Shown: positions 12,015-22,968, counted from the first letter of the stretch. The stretch: DNA of 40,578 nucleotides from Massilia mucilaginosa (GCF_011682145.1 NZ_WHJH01000060.1:1-40578), one strand, 5' to 3'. The notes: generated by a model not told the origin, from the sequence alone. Program-made: numbers and translations.

Positions 12015-13262
12015 GTGGAGCGCTTGCTGGCAAGCGTCAATGCCTTGCGCGCGGTGCCGTGCGCGCCCTGGCGCCTGCGGGTACGGCGCGTGCTCGTGAT
12101 TCTGACCAGCTCGCGCTCCGGTTCGAGCGTGTTCAAGGACACCCTGAGCCGCCATCCCGCGTTCGCCGCGCTGGACGGCGAAATGGAGCCACTGCTGGCC
12201 CTGAGCGGCAACGGCTTCGGGCACGACCGCGCCTGCGCCAGCGATGCGCTGGCCGGACTGCACAACCCCGATGCGCTGGCCGACAATATTTTCGATGGTT
12301 TGACGGTGGCCTCGGCGCAGTGGGCGCCGCGCGCCGAGCTCGAGGCGCGCTGGTGCAAGCGCATGCTGCTGCAGTTCCCCTCCCTGTTCGCGGCGCCCGG
12401 GCCGTGCGCGCAGCTGCGGCGCACGCTCGCCGAGGCGCTGGCCGAGGCTTGCGATGGCGCGCTGCGGCCCACGCCGCGCCAGGCCGCACAGACCGTGCTC
12501 GAGCGCGTGTTCCGGCACAGCAGCTGGCGCATCGACTACTACGACGGCGCGGCCGGGCCGGGCCAGCGCCGTCCCTTTGCCGAAGCGGCCAAGCTCGAGG
12601 AGCCGCCCTTCGTGCAGCCCGACCCGTGCCGGCGCCGCTTTACCGAAGACGATGCCGGCGCCAGGGTATTGCTGTTCAAGACGCCGTCGGACGCCTACCG
12701 GCCCGGCCTGCACCAGCGCCTGTTTCCCCAGGCCGAAGTGCGCTACCTGCACCTGACCCGTGGCTTTGCCCAGAGCGTCAACGGCCTGATGGACGGCTGG
12801 TTGTCGCCGACCGGATTTTTTGCCCACGACATGGCGCGCGCCGCGGTACGCCTCGACATCGGCGGCTATTCGGAACAGTGTGCCTTCGGGCGGCGCTGGT
12901 GGAAGTTCGACCTGCCGCCCAACTGGCGCGACTTTACCGGCGCACGCCTGGAAGAGGTATGCCTGAACCAGTGGCTCTCTTGCCACCGTTCCATCCTCGA
13001 CAGCGGCGTGCGCGCGCGCCGGCTCGCGTTCGAAGACTTCCTGGCCGACCCCGCCGGCAGCGTCGACGCGCTGGCCCGCTGGCTGGACCTGGATCCGGCG
13101 CCCGCGCTGGGCGCGCTGCCGCTGAGCATGGTCACCGAGGCGCCGGCGCCGGGCCGCTGGCGCAAGCGCGCCGCCCTGCTGCTGCCGATGGCGCGGCGCA
13201 CCGCGGTAGCGCGCACCATGGACGAGCTGGGATACCGGCCGGACCCGGAAAGCTGGCCGTGA
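12015..13262 (+). CDS. Sulfotransferase-family protein
   Basis: It is likely to transfer sulfate from PAPS to an unknown acceptor. The product has 415 residues from the GTG at 12015. It opens with VLVILTSSRSGSSVF (P-loop-like PAPS 5'-phosphosulfate loop, about residues 27-40). A middle segment, AEVRYLHLTRGFAQSVNGLM, fits the 3'-phosphate-binding strand and helix of sulfotransferases. The frame is open upstream into the methyltransferase, but conservation-like sequence starts only at the GTG, five bases past the previous stop. Its TGA overlaps the GTG of the next gene (GTGA), which indicates translational coupling. Whether the acceptor is a small molecule, a glycan or a lipid is not visible. 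Confidence 0.75.
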   Translation: MERLLASVNALRAVPCAPWRLRVRRVLVILTSSRSGSSVFKDTLSRHPAFAALDGEMEPLLALSGNGFGHDRACASDALAGLHNPDALADNIFDGLTVASAQWAPRAELEARWCKRMLLQFPSLFAAPGPCAQLRRTLAEALAEACDGALRPTPRQAAQTVLERVFRHSSWRIDYYDGAAGPGQRRPFAEAAKLEEPPFVQPDPCRRRFTEDDAGARVLLFKTPSDAYRPGLHQRLFPQAEVRYLHLTRGFAQSVNGLMDGWLSPTGFFAHDMARAAVRLDIGGYSEQCAFGRRWWKFDLPPNWRDFTGARLEEVCLNQWLSCHRSILDSGVRARRLAFEDFLADPAGSVDALARWLDLDPAPALGALPLSMVTEAPAPGRWRKRAALLLPMARRTAVARTMDELGYRPDPESWP

Positions 13263-14080
13263 TCAAGCCCCTGCTGGTTCCCTACCTGATGGGCCAGCGG
13301 CGCGACGGCTTGCTGCGCGTCGGCCCGCTACGCGGCCAGGCATGGCAGGTGGTGGCCGCGCCGCTCCCGACGCCCGAGCGCATCGCCAGCAAGGAGCAGC
13401 AGATGCGCAGCATGGAAACGATCTATGCGCGCCTCGCGGACCAGGTCGGGTCGGCCCTGCTGGAGGGGGATTTTCCGTGCAGCCTGGCGGGCGATTGCGT
13501 CTCGGCCATGGGCATGCTGGCCGGGCTGGAGCGGGCCGGACGCCTGCCGCAGCGCATCCTGTGGCTCGACGCGCACGGCGATTTCCACACCTGGGGCACC
13601 ACCGAGACCCAGTATCTGGGCGGCATGCCGCTGGCGATGCTGGTCGGGCGCCCGGACCGGCGCCAGGAACAGCGCGACGCCAGCGCCTCCCTGCGCGCGG
13701 CGCTCGGCGTGCATCCCTTTCCGGAGCAGCGCGTGGTGCTCTCCGATGCGCGCGACCTGGACGCGGGCGAGTACCAGGCCCTGCGCCATTCCGCGATCGT
13801 GCATTGCCCGCTGGACGCGGTGCTGTCCCATCTGCACCCGCGCGAGAGCCTGTACGTTCATTTCGATACCGACGTGCTCGATGAGCCGCAGCGCATGCCG
13901 GCCCTGAAATACCACGTCCCCGGCGGGCCGCGCCTGGAACAGATGGCGGCGCTGTTCGAGCGCCTGCGCGCTTACCGGCTGGTGGCGCTGTCGGTCTCTG
14001 CATGGCATGCCGAGCAGGACGCCGATGGCAGCGCCGCGCACGCCTGCCTGGCCCTGATCGAGCGCCTGCTGCCCGCCTGA
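13259..14080 (+). CDS. Arginase-fold (ureohydrolase superfamily) protein
   Basis: The product has 273 residues from a GTG that overlaps the sulfotransferase stop. The metal motifs are in the right order: AGDC (77-80), LDAHGDFHT with Asp104, His106 and Asp108, and HFDTDVLDE with Asp203 and Asp205. In classical arginases the first motif is GGDH; here His is replaced by Cys, a variant also found in other members of the family. The fold therefore probably keeps a two-metal site that hydrolyses a guanidino, amidino or amide bond. The specificity loop of true arginases is not recognisable. It is the last gene of the methyltransferase-sulfotransferase unit and may act on the same product. Confidence 0.78.
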   Translation: MIKPLLVPYLMGQRRDGLLRVGPLRGQAWQVVAAPLPTPERIASKEQQMRSMETIYARLADQVGSALLEGDFPCSLAGDCVSAMGMLAGLERAGRLPQRILWLDAHGDFHTWGTTETQYLGGMPLAMLVGRPDRRQEQRDASASLRAALGVHPFPEQRVVLSDARDLDAGEYQALRHSAIVHCPLDAVLSHLHPRESLYVHFDTDVLDEPQRMPALKYHVPGGPRLEQMAALFERLRAYRLVALSVSAWHAEQDADGSAAHACLALIERLLPA

Positions 14081-14119
14081 GCAAGTGTGCGGACATGACA
14101 GGAATGCATGCGCACTTGC

Positions 14120-14120
<1 letters not shown>
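14080..14120. terminator. Shared hairpin between convergent operons
   Basis: AGCAAGTGTGCG (14080-14091) pairs with TGCGCACTTGCT (14109-14120) over 12 positions with two G-T wobbles. The arms touch the stop codons of both converging genes. No long T tract follows on either strand, so it may stop transcription only partly or protect 3' ends. Confidence 0.55.
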
Positions 14121-15749
<1,629 letters not shown>

Positions 15750-15766
<17 letters not shown>

Positions 15767-18275
15767 GATCCGTGTCTCCGTCGGGTACGCACGCGGCCAG
15801 CGCCTCGCGCAATTCGTGCAGCTTGGGTGGCTTGCTCAGCACCAGGTTGACATCGGCCGGCAAGTCGTCTTCGGTGGCGATGCGCTGGCCCCATCCGGTG
15901 AGCAGGATCACCGGGGTCAGCGGCGCCATGGTCTTGACCGCGGCGGCCACGCGGCGCCCGTCCACATGGGGCATGCCGAGGTCGGTGATGACCAGTGCGT
16001 ACGGCACCCCGCCATGCAGGGCGGCGCGGAACTGCTCGATGCCGGCCTGGCCGCCGTCGGCCGCCGACACCTGGTGGCCATCGCTTTCGAGCACCGTGCG
16101 CAGCGCTTTTTGCACCAGCGGATCGTCGTCCACGGTCAGGATACGCAGCGGCGCCGACCGCCGCGCCGGCGCCTGCGGCGGCGCGGCCCCGGCCACTTCG
16201 GCGGGCAGCGGAAAGGCCAGCCGCATGGTGGTGCCGCGCGCGCGCGCCGATTCGATGTCGATGCGCGCGCCGTGGCGCTCGACCATGCCGTACACCATCG
16301 CCAGGCCGAGCCCGGTGCCGCGCTCGCCCTTGGTCGTGAAAAACGGCTCCAGGCAGCGGCGCCGGGTATCCTCGTCCATGCCGACCCCGCTGTCGCCGAC
16401 TTCCAGCCAGACTTCCGCCGCCACGGCGCCGCTGGCGGGCATGCTGCGCGTGCCCAGGGTCAGGGTGCCGCCCTCGGGCATGGCGTCGACCGCGTTGAAG
16501 ACCAGGTTGGTCAGCGCTTCGCGGATTTCGCTCTCGATGCCTTGCAAGGGCGGCAACCGGGCCTCGAAGTTGCAGCGCAGCGCGATCACGATGCCGCGCT
16601 GCTGCGGCATGTCGCTCCAGCGGGCGCGCGTCAGATCGGCCACCTCCTGCATCAGGCGGTTGGCATCGACCCGCGCCAGATGCACCTGCGGTTCGCGCTG
16701 GCGGTAGAATTCGCGCATGCGCGCCACCGTCGCCGCCACATCGTCGATCGCGCGCTTGATCACTTCCAGGCAGGCCCGCGCCTTGCCGCTGAGCCCGGGC
16801 TCGGTTTCGAGCAGCGATTCGGTGTACAGGGCGACCGGCGAAATGGCGTTGTTGATGTCGTGCGCGATGCCGCTGGCCATTTGCCCGAGTGCGCGCAGGC
16901 GCTCCTGCTGCACCGCTGTCTTCTGGCTCTGGCGCAGGTCTTCGTAGGCGCGCTGGAGTGCGCCGTAGAGCTCGGTCTGGTTGGCGGCCAGCGCCACGTG
17001 CTCGCTCAGCTGGCGCAGGAATTCGCATTCGCCGCTGCTGAAGCTCGACGGCGCCAGGCGCGCCGTCACCAGCACGCCGAACACGGTCGACTCGACCAGC
17101 AGCGGCGCCATCACCAGCGCGCGCAGGCCGCCGCCGGCCAGCCGCTGCGGAAACGGAAACGGCACGTCGACGACGTCCGGCTCATACACCAGTTCGCCGG
17201 CCACGCAGCGCGACAAGCCGTTCTGGCCGACCTCGATCCGGGCGTGTTCGCGCATCGCGAATTCCTCGGCCAAAGCGGCGCTGCGCAAGCCCACGCAACT
17301 GACCTCGAGCGCCGCGCTGCCCTTGCGGTACAGGCAGATGCAGCAAAAATCGACCGGCAGCTGCTCTTCCAGGCTGCGGATGACGACCTGGAAGATGCTG
17401 CGCATGTCCTGGCGCTCGCCCACCGAACGGGTGATTTGCTGCAGCAGGGACAGGCGCGCAAGCTGGGAGCGGACCTTCCTTTCAGCCAGCTCGCGTTCGG
17501 CGATTTCGGCCTGCAAGGCCTGGTTGGCGGCGCTCAGATCGAGCCGCGAGACCGTGCTTTGCTTGAGCGCGTCCGTCATGCTGTCGAATGCGCTGGCCAG
17601 CTCGCCCAGCTCGTCGCGCCCGTGCCAGCCGAGCTTGAAGTCGAGGTCGCCCGCGCCGACCTTCCTGGTGCCTTCGTGCAAGCGTTCGAGCGGGCGTACC
17701 AGGCTGCGCAAGGTCAGCAAGCTGCCGGCCACGATGGTCGCCAGCACGATCGCGCCGAACGCCGCCACCGCGCCGATCTCGCGCTGCTGCGACGCCAGCA
17801 CGCCCTGGCGGCTGCGTTCCGACAAGTGCATGGCGTCGGCGATCATGGTCTGGGTCTTGCCCGAAATCTGCCCGGTCAGGCGCGAGGCGAGCTCGTCGCG
17901 GACCTCGTCGGCGGGCTGCGCGCGGGTCGCCACCAAGAGGGAAAACAGGCGCCCGACGCTGGCGAAGCTGTCGCGCAGCGAGGCGATGCGGGCCGCATCG
18001 TCGGCGCCGCTGAAGGTGCTGTCGGACGCCAGCAGCACGGCCAGCGAAGCGCTGCGCAGGCGCCATTGGGCAAACACCCGCTGTTCGCTGCGCAGGCCGT
18101 ATTCGAGCGACAGGTAGCGCAGGGCGGTGACCGCGTTGAGGATCTCGTCGGCGCTCTGGTTCTTGTTCAACTCGCGCCGCACCTGGGTCGTGGTCGACAG
18201 CAGGATGGCCCCGACCAGCGCGACCACGACGGCGCACAGCAGGCTACCCAGTTTGAGGCGGGTCGCAATCTTCAT
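15750..18275 (-). CDS. Membrane hybrid sensor histidine kinase (TM-HAMP-GAF-HisKA-HATPase-REC)
   Basis: The product has 841 residues. TM1 (about 10-28) and TM2 (about 167-190) flank a helical periplasmic sensor of about 140 residues. HAMP (about 190-240) and a coiled coil follow, then GAF (about 275-435). The dimerisation helix has GIAHDINNAISP, phospho-acceptor His472, the NtrB-like H-D-x-N-N form. The ATPase has N594 (LVFNAVDAMP), GDSGVGMD and GTGLGLAM. A C-terminal receiver has Asp765 in LVITDLGMP. The ATG at 18275 has AGGAG five bases upstream. It starts nine bases after the binding-protein gene, so the signal is plausibly a ligand handed over by that protein. Confidence 0.92.
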
Positions 18276-18284
18276 CCAGTCTCC

Positions 18285-19316
18285 TCAGCGAATCACGGTG
18301 ACCGCCGCCGGGGCCACATGCACCAGGGCGTCGAGATACATATTGTCGAGGAAATTGGGCGTTTCCCCGGGCGCGGCCAGGCCGTTTGCGACCGCCCAGC
18401 GCGATTCATCCTCCAGCGCCAGGATCAAGCCCTGGTCGAGCGTCATTCCGAATTGCAGGCGCTGCCAGCGCGTGGCCCACGCGTCCGTGTCGGCGCGCAG
18501 GACGGCGTTCATCACGGCGCGCGCGTGAGCGGGCCGGTCGCGGCAGTCGCGCACCCCTCGCGCCAGTGCGCGCAGCACGCGCCGCATCAGCTCCGGGTTG
18601 GCGGCGACGAAATCGCGGCTGCCGGCCAGGCTGTACGGAATCTCGTAGATATCTTCGGCATAAAACAGCGCGCCATTCCTGCCCAGCGCGCCCTGGAGCT
18701 CGTCCAGAAAAGGTTCCCAGGTTGCAATCGCGTCAACCCGGCCGGCAGCGAGCGCGGCGCCGAACTGTTCCGGCTTCAGGTCGACCACGTCGACCTCGCC
18801 GCGCGCCAGGTGCTGGCGGCTGAGAAAGCCGTCGAGCACGAAATGGGCCGAGGTGCCCAGGCTGACGCCGATCCGCTTGCCTTTCAGGTCGGCCAGGGTC
18901 GCAATACCGCGGTCGCGCCGGGCCACGATGCCATGATCGTGTTCGGTTTTGAAGAAGGTCGCCACCACCGATACAGGCACTTTTTGCATGGCCGCGAACA
19001 TGATCGGAATATCGGCCGTGGTAGCCAGGCCGGCCCTGCCGGAAAGTGCCGCCGCCAGCGCCGCCTTGCCGGTCAGGTGGGTCTGGAGACTGGCGGCGAC
19101 GCCCTCCCCCTCGAAATAGCCGCTGCCGACCGCCACGGTGACCGGGCAGGTACCGACGTATGCCGAGTTCGAGGCGATGGTCAGCGTATAGGCAGCGGGC
19201 GGGCTGAGCGCCGGCCGAAACGGACGCAGCCACTGAACCAGCACGCCTGCCAGGGCAAGCGCGAACAGGACTGCCAGCGCGTACCGCTTGCGACTGTTCG
19301 GTAGCGTTTCTCCCAT
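18285..19316 (-). CDS. NitT/TauT-type (NMT1/SsuA-like) substrate-binding protein
   Basis: The product has 343 residues. One N-terminal hydrophobic segment (about 12-28) is followed by a type-II periplasmic binding fold with TIASNSAYVGTCPVTVA, LATTADIPIMFAAMQ, DLKGKRIGVSLGTSAHFVL and AAGRVDAIATWEPF, all characteristic of nitrate, sulfonate and thiamine-precursor binding proteins. The hydrophobic segment lacks a clear cleavage site, so the protein may stay anchored in the membrane. No permease or ATPase gene is adjacent; the next two genes are sensor kinases. It therefore looks like a ligand-presenting sensor component rather than a transporter part. The ligand is unknown. AGGAG precedes the ATG at 19316. 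Confidence 0.85.
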   Translation of the reverse strand: MGETLPNSRKRYALAVLFALALAGVLVQWLRPFRPALSPPAAYTLTIASNSAYVGTCPVTVAVGSGYFEGEGVAASLQTHLTGKAALAAALSGRAGLATTADIPIMFAAMQKVPVSVVATFFKTEHDHGIVARRDRGIATLADLKGKRIGVSLGTSAHFVLDGFLSRQHLARGEVDVVDLKPEQFGAALAAGRVDAIATWEPFLDELQGALGRNGALFYAEDIYEIPYSLAGSRDFVAANPELMRRVLRALARGVRDCRDRPAHARAVMNAVLRADTDAWATRWQRLQFGMTLDQGLILALEDESRWAVANGLAAPGETPNFLDNMYLDALVHVAPAAVTVIR

Positions 19317-19392
19317 CTGGCTCTCTCCTCGCGGATAACCCGCGCAGCAAGATCAGCGTGACATAAATACGCGGGGAAATTCTATCCAATTA

Positions 19393-19430
19393 TCGCAATT
19401 TTGAAAATTATTGCAATTTCGCTATTGCGA
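19393..19430. repeat. AT-rich palindrome and GCAATTT-like repeats (possible operator)
   Basis: AATTTTGAAAATT at 19397-19409 is a perfect palindrome around one central base. It sits among repeated short words: TCGCAATTTT (19393), TTGCAATTTC (19411) and ATTGCGA (19424). The palindrome overlaps the weak -35 of the minus-strand promoter candidate, so it could be a repressor or activator site of the sensor operon. Confidence 0.4.
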
Positions 19431-19500
19431 ACTGCGCCATGACTGCGCTGCCGCGCCGATTGCAGGGCGACGCCGCTAGAAATGTGTTGCTAAGAGTGAT

Positions 19501-19530
19501 GTATTTGAGTACGACAAATTGCTCAAATAC
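19501..19530. repeat. Perfect 9-bp inverted repeat upstream of hscC
   Basis: GTATTTGAG (19501-19509) and CTCAAATAC (19522-19530) are exact reverse complements separated by 12 bases. The repeat lies 22 bases before the TATTAT -10 candidate, where a regulator would contact the promoter. It does not match the CIRCE element of HrcA (TTAGCACTC type). Confidence 0.5.
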
Positions 19531-19616
19531 CAATTTCCCACCCAATTTCGGCTATTATTGCTACATTGAAAGTCCGCGCGCAACGCGCACCGGCACCGTT
19601 ACTCAATGGAAGCAAG

Positions 19617-21341
19617 ATGATCGTAGGAATCGACCTCGGCACCACCAACAGCCTGATTTCCGTCTGGGAAAATGGCGCAGCCCGCCTCATCCCGAACAGC
19701 CTGGGCGAGGTCCTTACCCCCTCCTGCATCAGCATTGACGAAGATGGCAGCATCCTGGTCGGCCGCGCCGCGCGCGAGCGCCTGCAAACCCATCCGGACC
19801 GCAGCGCCGCCGCCTTCAAGCGCCACATGGGCAGCGACAAGCAAATCACCCTCGGCAAGCGCGCTTTCCGCGCCGAGGAACTGTCGGCCCTGATCCTGCG
19901 CGCCCTCAAGGAAGACGCCGAAGCCGCCCTCGGCCAGCCGGTCACCGAAGCTATCATCACCGTCCCCGCCTACTTTTCCGACGCCCAGCGCAAGGCCACG
20001 CGCGCCGCCGGCCAGCTTGCCGGCCTGAAAGTCGAGCGCCTGCTCAACGAACCCACCGCCGCCGCCCTCGCCTACGGCATCCATCTGCGCGACAGCGAAA
20101 GCAAGTTCCTCGTGTTCGACCTGGGCGGCGGCACCTTCGACGTCTCCGTCCTCGATCTGTTCGAGAACGTGATGGAAGTGCGCGCCTCGGCCGGCGACAA
20201 CTTTCTCGGTGGCGAGGATTTTGTCAACTCCCTGGTCGACCAGTTCTTTGAACACAACAAGCTGGACAAGCGCTACCGCGACAACGCCCACTTCATGCAG
20301 CGCCTGACTGCCCAGGCCGAGGCAGCCAAGCGCGAACTGAGCACGGCGCCTCGGGCGCTGATCCTGCTCACCGAAGGCGCACACAACTTGTCGATGGAAC
20401 TCGACGAAGCCAGCTTCGAGTCGCTGTGCGCACCGCTGCTGGCGCGCCTGCGCCAGCCGGTCGAGCGCGCCTTGCGCGACGCCAACCTGGCCGGCGCCCA
20501 GCTCGACAATATCGTACTGGCCGGCGGCGCCACCCGCATGCCGCTGGTGCGCCGCATGGTGGCGCGCATGTTCGGCCGCTTCCCGGCCTGCGACATCAAT
20601 CCGGACGACGTCGTCGCCCTCGGCGCGGCGGTCCAGGCCGGCCTGAAAAGCAAGGACGCCGCCCTCGACGAAGTCGTCATGACCGACGTCTCGCCCTATT
20701 CCCTGGGCGTTGAAGTGTCGATGCAGTACGACTCGGGCGGCCATTCGCTCGGCCATTTCGACCCGGTGATCGAGCGCAACACAGTGGTGCCGGTCAGCCG
20801 CGTCAAGGTCTATTACCCCGTGCAGGATCAGCAGACGATACTGGAAATCAATGTATTCCAGGGCGAGGCGCGCATGGTGTCCGACAACATCAAGCTCGGC
20901 ACCCTGAACGTGCAGTTACCGCCCGGCACGCGCGAGGACAAAGCCGTCAACGTGCGTTTCACCTACGACGTCAACGGTTTGCTGCAGGTCGACGTCACGC
21001 CGCTCAAGGGCGGCGAGAGCACGCTGCTGGTCATCGAAGGCAACCCGGGCATGATGTCGCAGCAAGAAATCGCCGAGTGCCTCGCTTCGCTGTCGCAACT
21101 CAAGATCCACCCGCGCGACCGCATCGACATGCGCACGCTGGTCGCGCGCGGCGAGCGCCTGTACCAGCAGTTGCGCGGCAGCGTACGCGACCGGCTGTCG
21201 CTGGAAATCACGCGTTTCGAAGGTGGCCTCAATACCCAGGACAAGCGCATCATCGACGCAGCCGCCAGACATTTCCTGGAAGTGCTCGATGACGTCGAAC
21301 ACCAGCACGCCGGCAACCCGTTCGGCGACGCCGACCTGTAA
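19617..21341 (+). CDS. hscC: Hsp70-family chaperone HscC
   Basis: The product has 574 residues. The ATPase domain opens MIVGIDLGTTNSLISVWENG and has the phosphate-2 motif FDLGGGTFDVSVLDLF (about 167-182), the NEPTAAALAYG connector and the adenosine motif LAGGATRMPLVRRM. The substrate-binding beta domain (from about 360) has TDVSPYSLGVEV and VIERNTVVPVSR. Length and phrases such as NSLISVWENGAARLIPN fit the shorter HscC branch, not DnaK: the helical lid is short and the EEVD-like tail is missing. The ATG at 19617 follows GGAAG. The J-like partner gene begins four bases after the stop, as expected for a dedicated Hsp70/J pair. Its clients are unknown. Confidence 0.9.
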   Translation: MIVGIDLGTTNSLISVWENGAARLIPNSLGEVLTPSCISIDEDGSILVGRAARERLQTHPDRSAAAFKRHMGSDKQITLGKRAFRAEELSALILRALKEDAEAALGQPVTEAIITVPAYFSDAQRKATRAAGQLAGLKVERLLNEPTAAALAYGIHLRDSESKFLVFDLGGGTFDVSVLDLFENVMEVRASAGDNFLGGEDFVNSLVDQFFEHNKLDKRYRDNAHFMQRLTAQAEAAKRELSTAPRALILLTEGAHNLSMELDEASFESLCAPLLARLRQPVERALRDANLAGAQLDNIVLAGGATRMPLVRRMVARMFGRFPACDINPDDVVALGAAVQAGLKSKDAALDEVVMTDVSPYSLGVEVSMQYDSGGHSLGHFDPVIERNTVVPVSRVKVYYPVQDQQTILEINVFQGEARMVSDNIKLGTLNVQLPPGTREDKAVNVRFTYDVNGLLQVDVTPLKGGESTLLVIEGNPGMMSQQEIAECLASLSQLKIHPRDRIDMRTLVARGERLYQQLRGSVRDRLSLEITRFEGGLNTQDKRIIDAAARHFLEVLDDVEHQHAGNPFGDADL

Positions 21342-21344
21342 GGC

Positions 21345-22808
21345 ATGCCCCGCACACCCGCTTTCCTTGTCCGTCTGGGCCTCGACACGACCGCCGACGA
21401 ACGGGCGATCCGGCGCGCCTATGCGCGCTTGCTCAAACAGATCGACCAGGAAACCGAACCGGCCCGTTTCCAGGCCCTGCGCGAGGACTACGAACAGGCC
21501 ATCGCGTGGCTCTCCCGGCGCGAGGCGGACGACCATGCTGACGAGGACGAGAACATCGTGCATGAAGATGCCGCTGGCGCCAGCGCAGCCCCGGCGCCGG
21601 TCCGGTCCAGCGATCTTTTTGAACGGATCGATCCCGACGCCCTCGCCGACGAGGTATATCAGGAATTTCTTGCCGCCCTGCCGGAACTGCGCAGCGGCCC
21701 CATGCAAGCCGACGTCATTGCGTGGAGTAACGCGCTACGGCGCTGCCTGGACCACCAGCGCCTGCTCAATATCGCTGCCGGCGCGGCCTTCGAGGCACGC
21801 ATCGCCGCTTTGCTCGCCGGCCCGCGCCAGCCGGGGCATGAGACCCTGTTCAGCGCCGCCATCGAGGTATTCGGCTGGGTGTCGGGACGTCACCGGCTGC
21901 GACAGTTCCACCGTGCCGGCGCGCTGCTTGACCGCGCCATCGATGAGCGCGATATGTTCAATGCGCAAGAATCCCGCGAGCGGCTGGCCCAGCAACAGGC
22001 CCTGGCGATGCTCGCTTTGCCGGACCTGCCGCATGCCGATACGCTACGCCGCCTGGCGCCGCACGTCGAGATGATGATGGCGCGCTTCCCCGTACTCATG
22101 CGCATCGTTGCCGATCAGGACAGCCTGGACCGCTGGCGCGCTGGCGCGGCGGCCCTGTCGGCCGAACGCGTGCGCCTGACGGCCATCGTGTCCGCACGTG
22201 CGCAGCTGCCAGCCGACGCGGCCCGCCATGGCCATGCATCGACCGTGTCCGATCGCGCCAGGGCTTACCTGAAAGACAAAATGGCAGGGCCTTTGCCAGC
22301 CATCCTGGCCGGCCTGCTGATTATCTTCGCTGCCCTCTGGTGGCACAGCGCGCAATCCGTTGCACCAACGCACTACACACCGCCAGCGGACCATGCTGCG
22401 CCGCTCAATCCGTCCGGCCAACAGGGCAATGCCTCCTCGCGCATCCGAATGGCCTGGCCCGACTTCTTCATGGCAATGCCGGCCTCACGTCCGCAGAGCA
22501 AGTTAATGACGCGAAAGCAGCTCGATGCGATCGGCGCGCATTTCAACTACACGGTCGAGAAGCATACCCCGCTCGGCCGGCGCTCCATCGACCTGGACAT
22601 CCATCTCGATCAGGACAGCAAGATCAAATCGATGACCATCGCGCGCTCATCGGGCTACCGGGACTTCGACGATGCCGTCGAAAAGGCGCTGCGTGATGCG
22701 CAGCCATTCCCGGCGTCGGCGGCGCGCTCGTTCAAAATGATCTACATCACCAACGTCACGCAGCAGCATCTTCCGAAAGAGCCGGTCGGCCCGCTCCCGC
22801 AGTCCTGA
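21345..22808 (+). CDS. HscC-associated membrane protein: degenerate J domain plus TonB-like C-terminal domain
   Basis: The product has 487 residues. Residues 8-57 align with helices I to IV of a J domain (AIRRAYARLLKQ... ARFQALREDYEQA), but the HPD that normally stimulates Hsp70 ATPase is replaced by IDQ. An acidic linker and a helical middle (about 90-300) follow. One transmembrane segment (about 315-333) leads to a Pro-rich spacer. Residues 395-475 read as a TonB/TolA-type C-terminal domain (SIDLDIHLDQDSKIKSM, SSGYRDFDDAVEKALR, AQPFP). Predicted topology is an N-terminal J-like part in the cytoplasm and a TonB-like part in the periplasm. It is four bases downstream of hscC and surely co-expressed. 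Confidence 0.7.
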   Translation: MPRTPAFLVRLGLDTTADERAIRRAYARLLKQIDQETEPARFQALREDYEQAIAWLSRREADDHADEDENIVHEDAAGASAAPAPVRSSDLFERIDPDALADEVYQEFLAALPELRSGPMQADVIAWSNALRRCLDHQRLLNIAAGAAFEARIAALLAGPRQPGHETLFSAAIEVFGWVSGRHRLRQFHRAGALLDRAIDERDMFNAQESRERLAQQQALAMLALPDLPHADTLRRLAPHVEMMMARFPVLMRIVADQDSLDRWRAGAAALSAERVRLTAIVSARAQLPADAARHGHASTVSDRARAYLKDKMAGPLPAILAGLLIIFAALWWHSAQSVAPTHYTPPADHAAPLNPSGQQGNASSRIRMAWPDFFMAMPASRPQSKLMTRKQLDAIGAHFNYTVEKHTPLGRRSIDLDIHLDQDSKIKSMTIARSSGYRDFDDAVEKALRDAQPFPASAARSFKMIYITNVTQQHLPKEPVGPLPQS

Positions 22809-22968
22809 TCTTAGGTAAGATGTGCTCCCGATAACTCACGCCCGACGTGTAAAAACATCCAAAATGTCGCAAATCAAAGCCGTTCCGCACCTGCCTTTGA
22901 CGCCGCGCAAAGTCGGTGCACTTGATGCAGGGTGCGTGAAGGGTGATGCCTATACTTCAGACAAAATG

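Larger units (their letters stand above)
19317..19616. promoter_or_regulatory. Divergent intergenic control region between the sensor operon and hscC
   Basis: This 300-base stretch has no gene and is markedly AT-rich over 19379-19440 and 19495-19565. It must hold the promoters of two divergent operons. For the minus operon, TAGAAT (plus strand ATTCTA, 19379-19384) is a -10 candidate with a weak -35 about 17 bases upstream. For hscC, TATTAT at 19553-19558 is a -10 candidate without a good -35. Confidence 0.5.

Noticed and set aside
22922-22956. TTGATG/TATACT sigma-70 promoter for the peptide gene
   Set aside because: The spacing is 23 bases, too long; only the -10 remains plausible, so it is not listed as a promoter.
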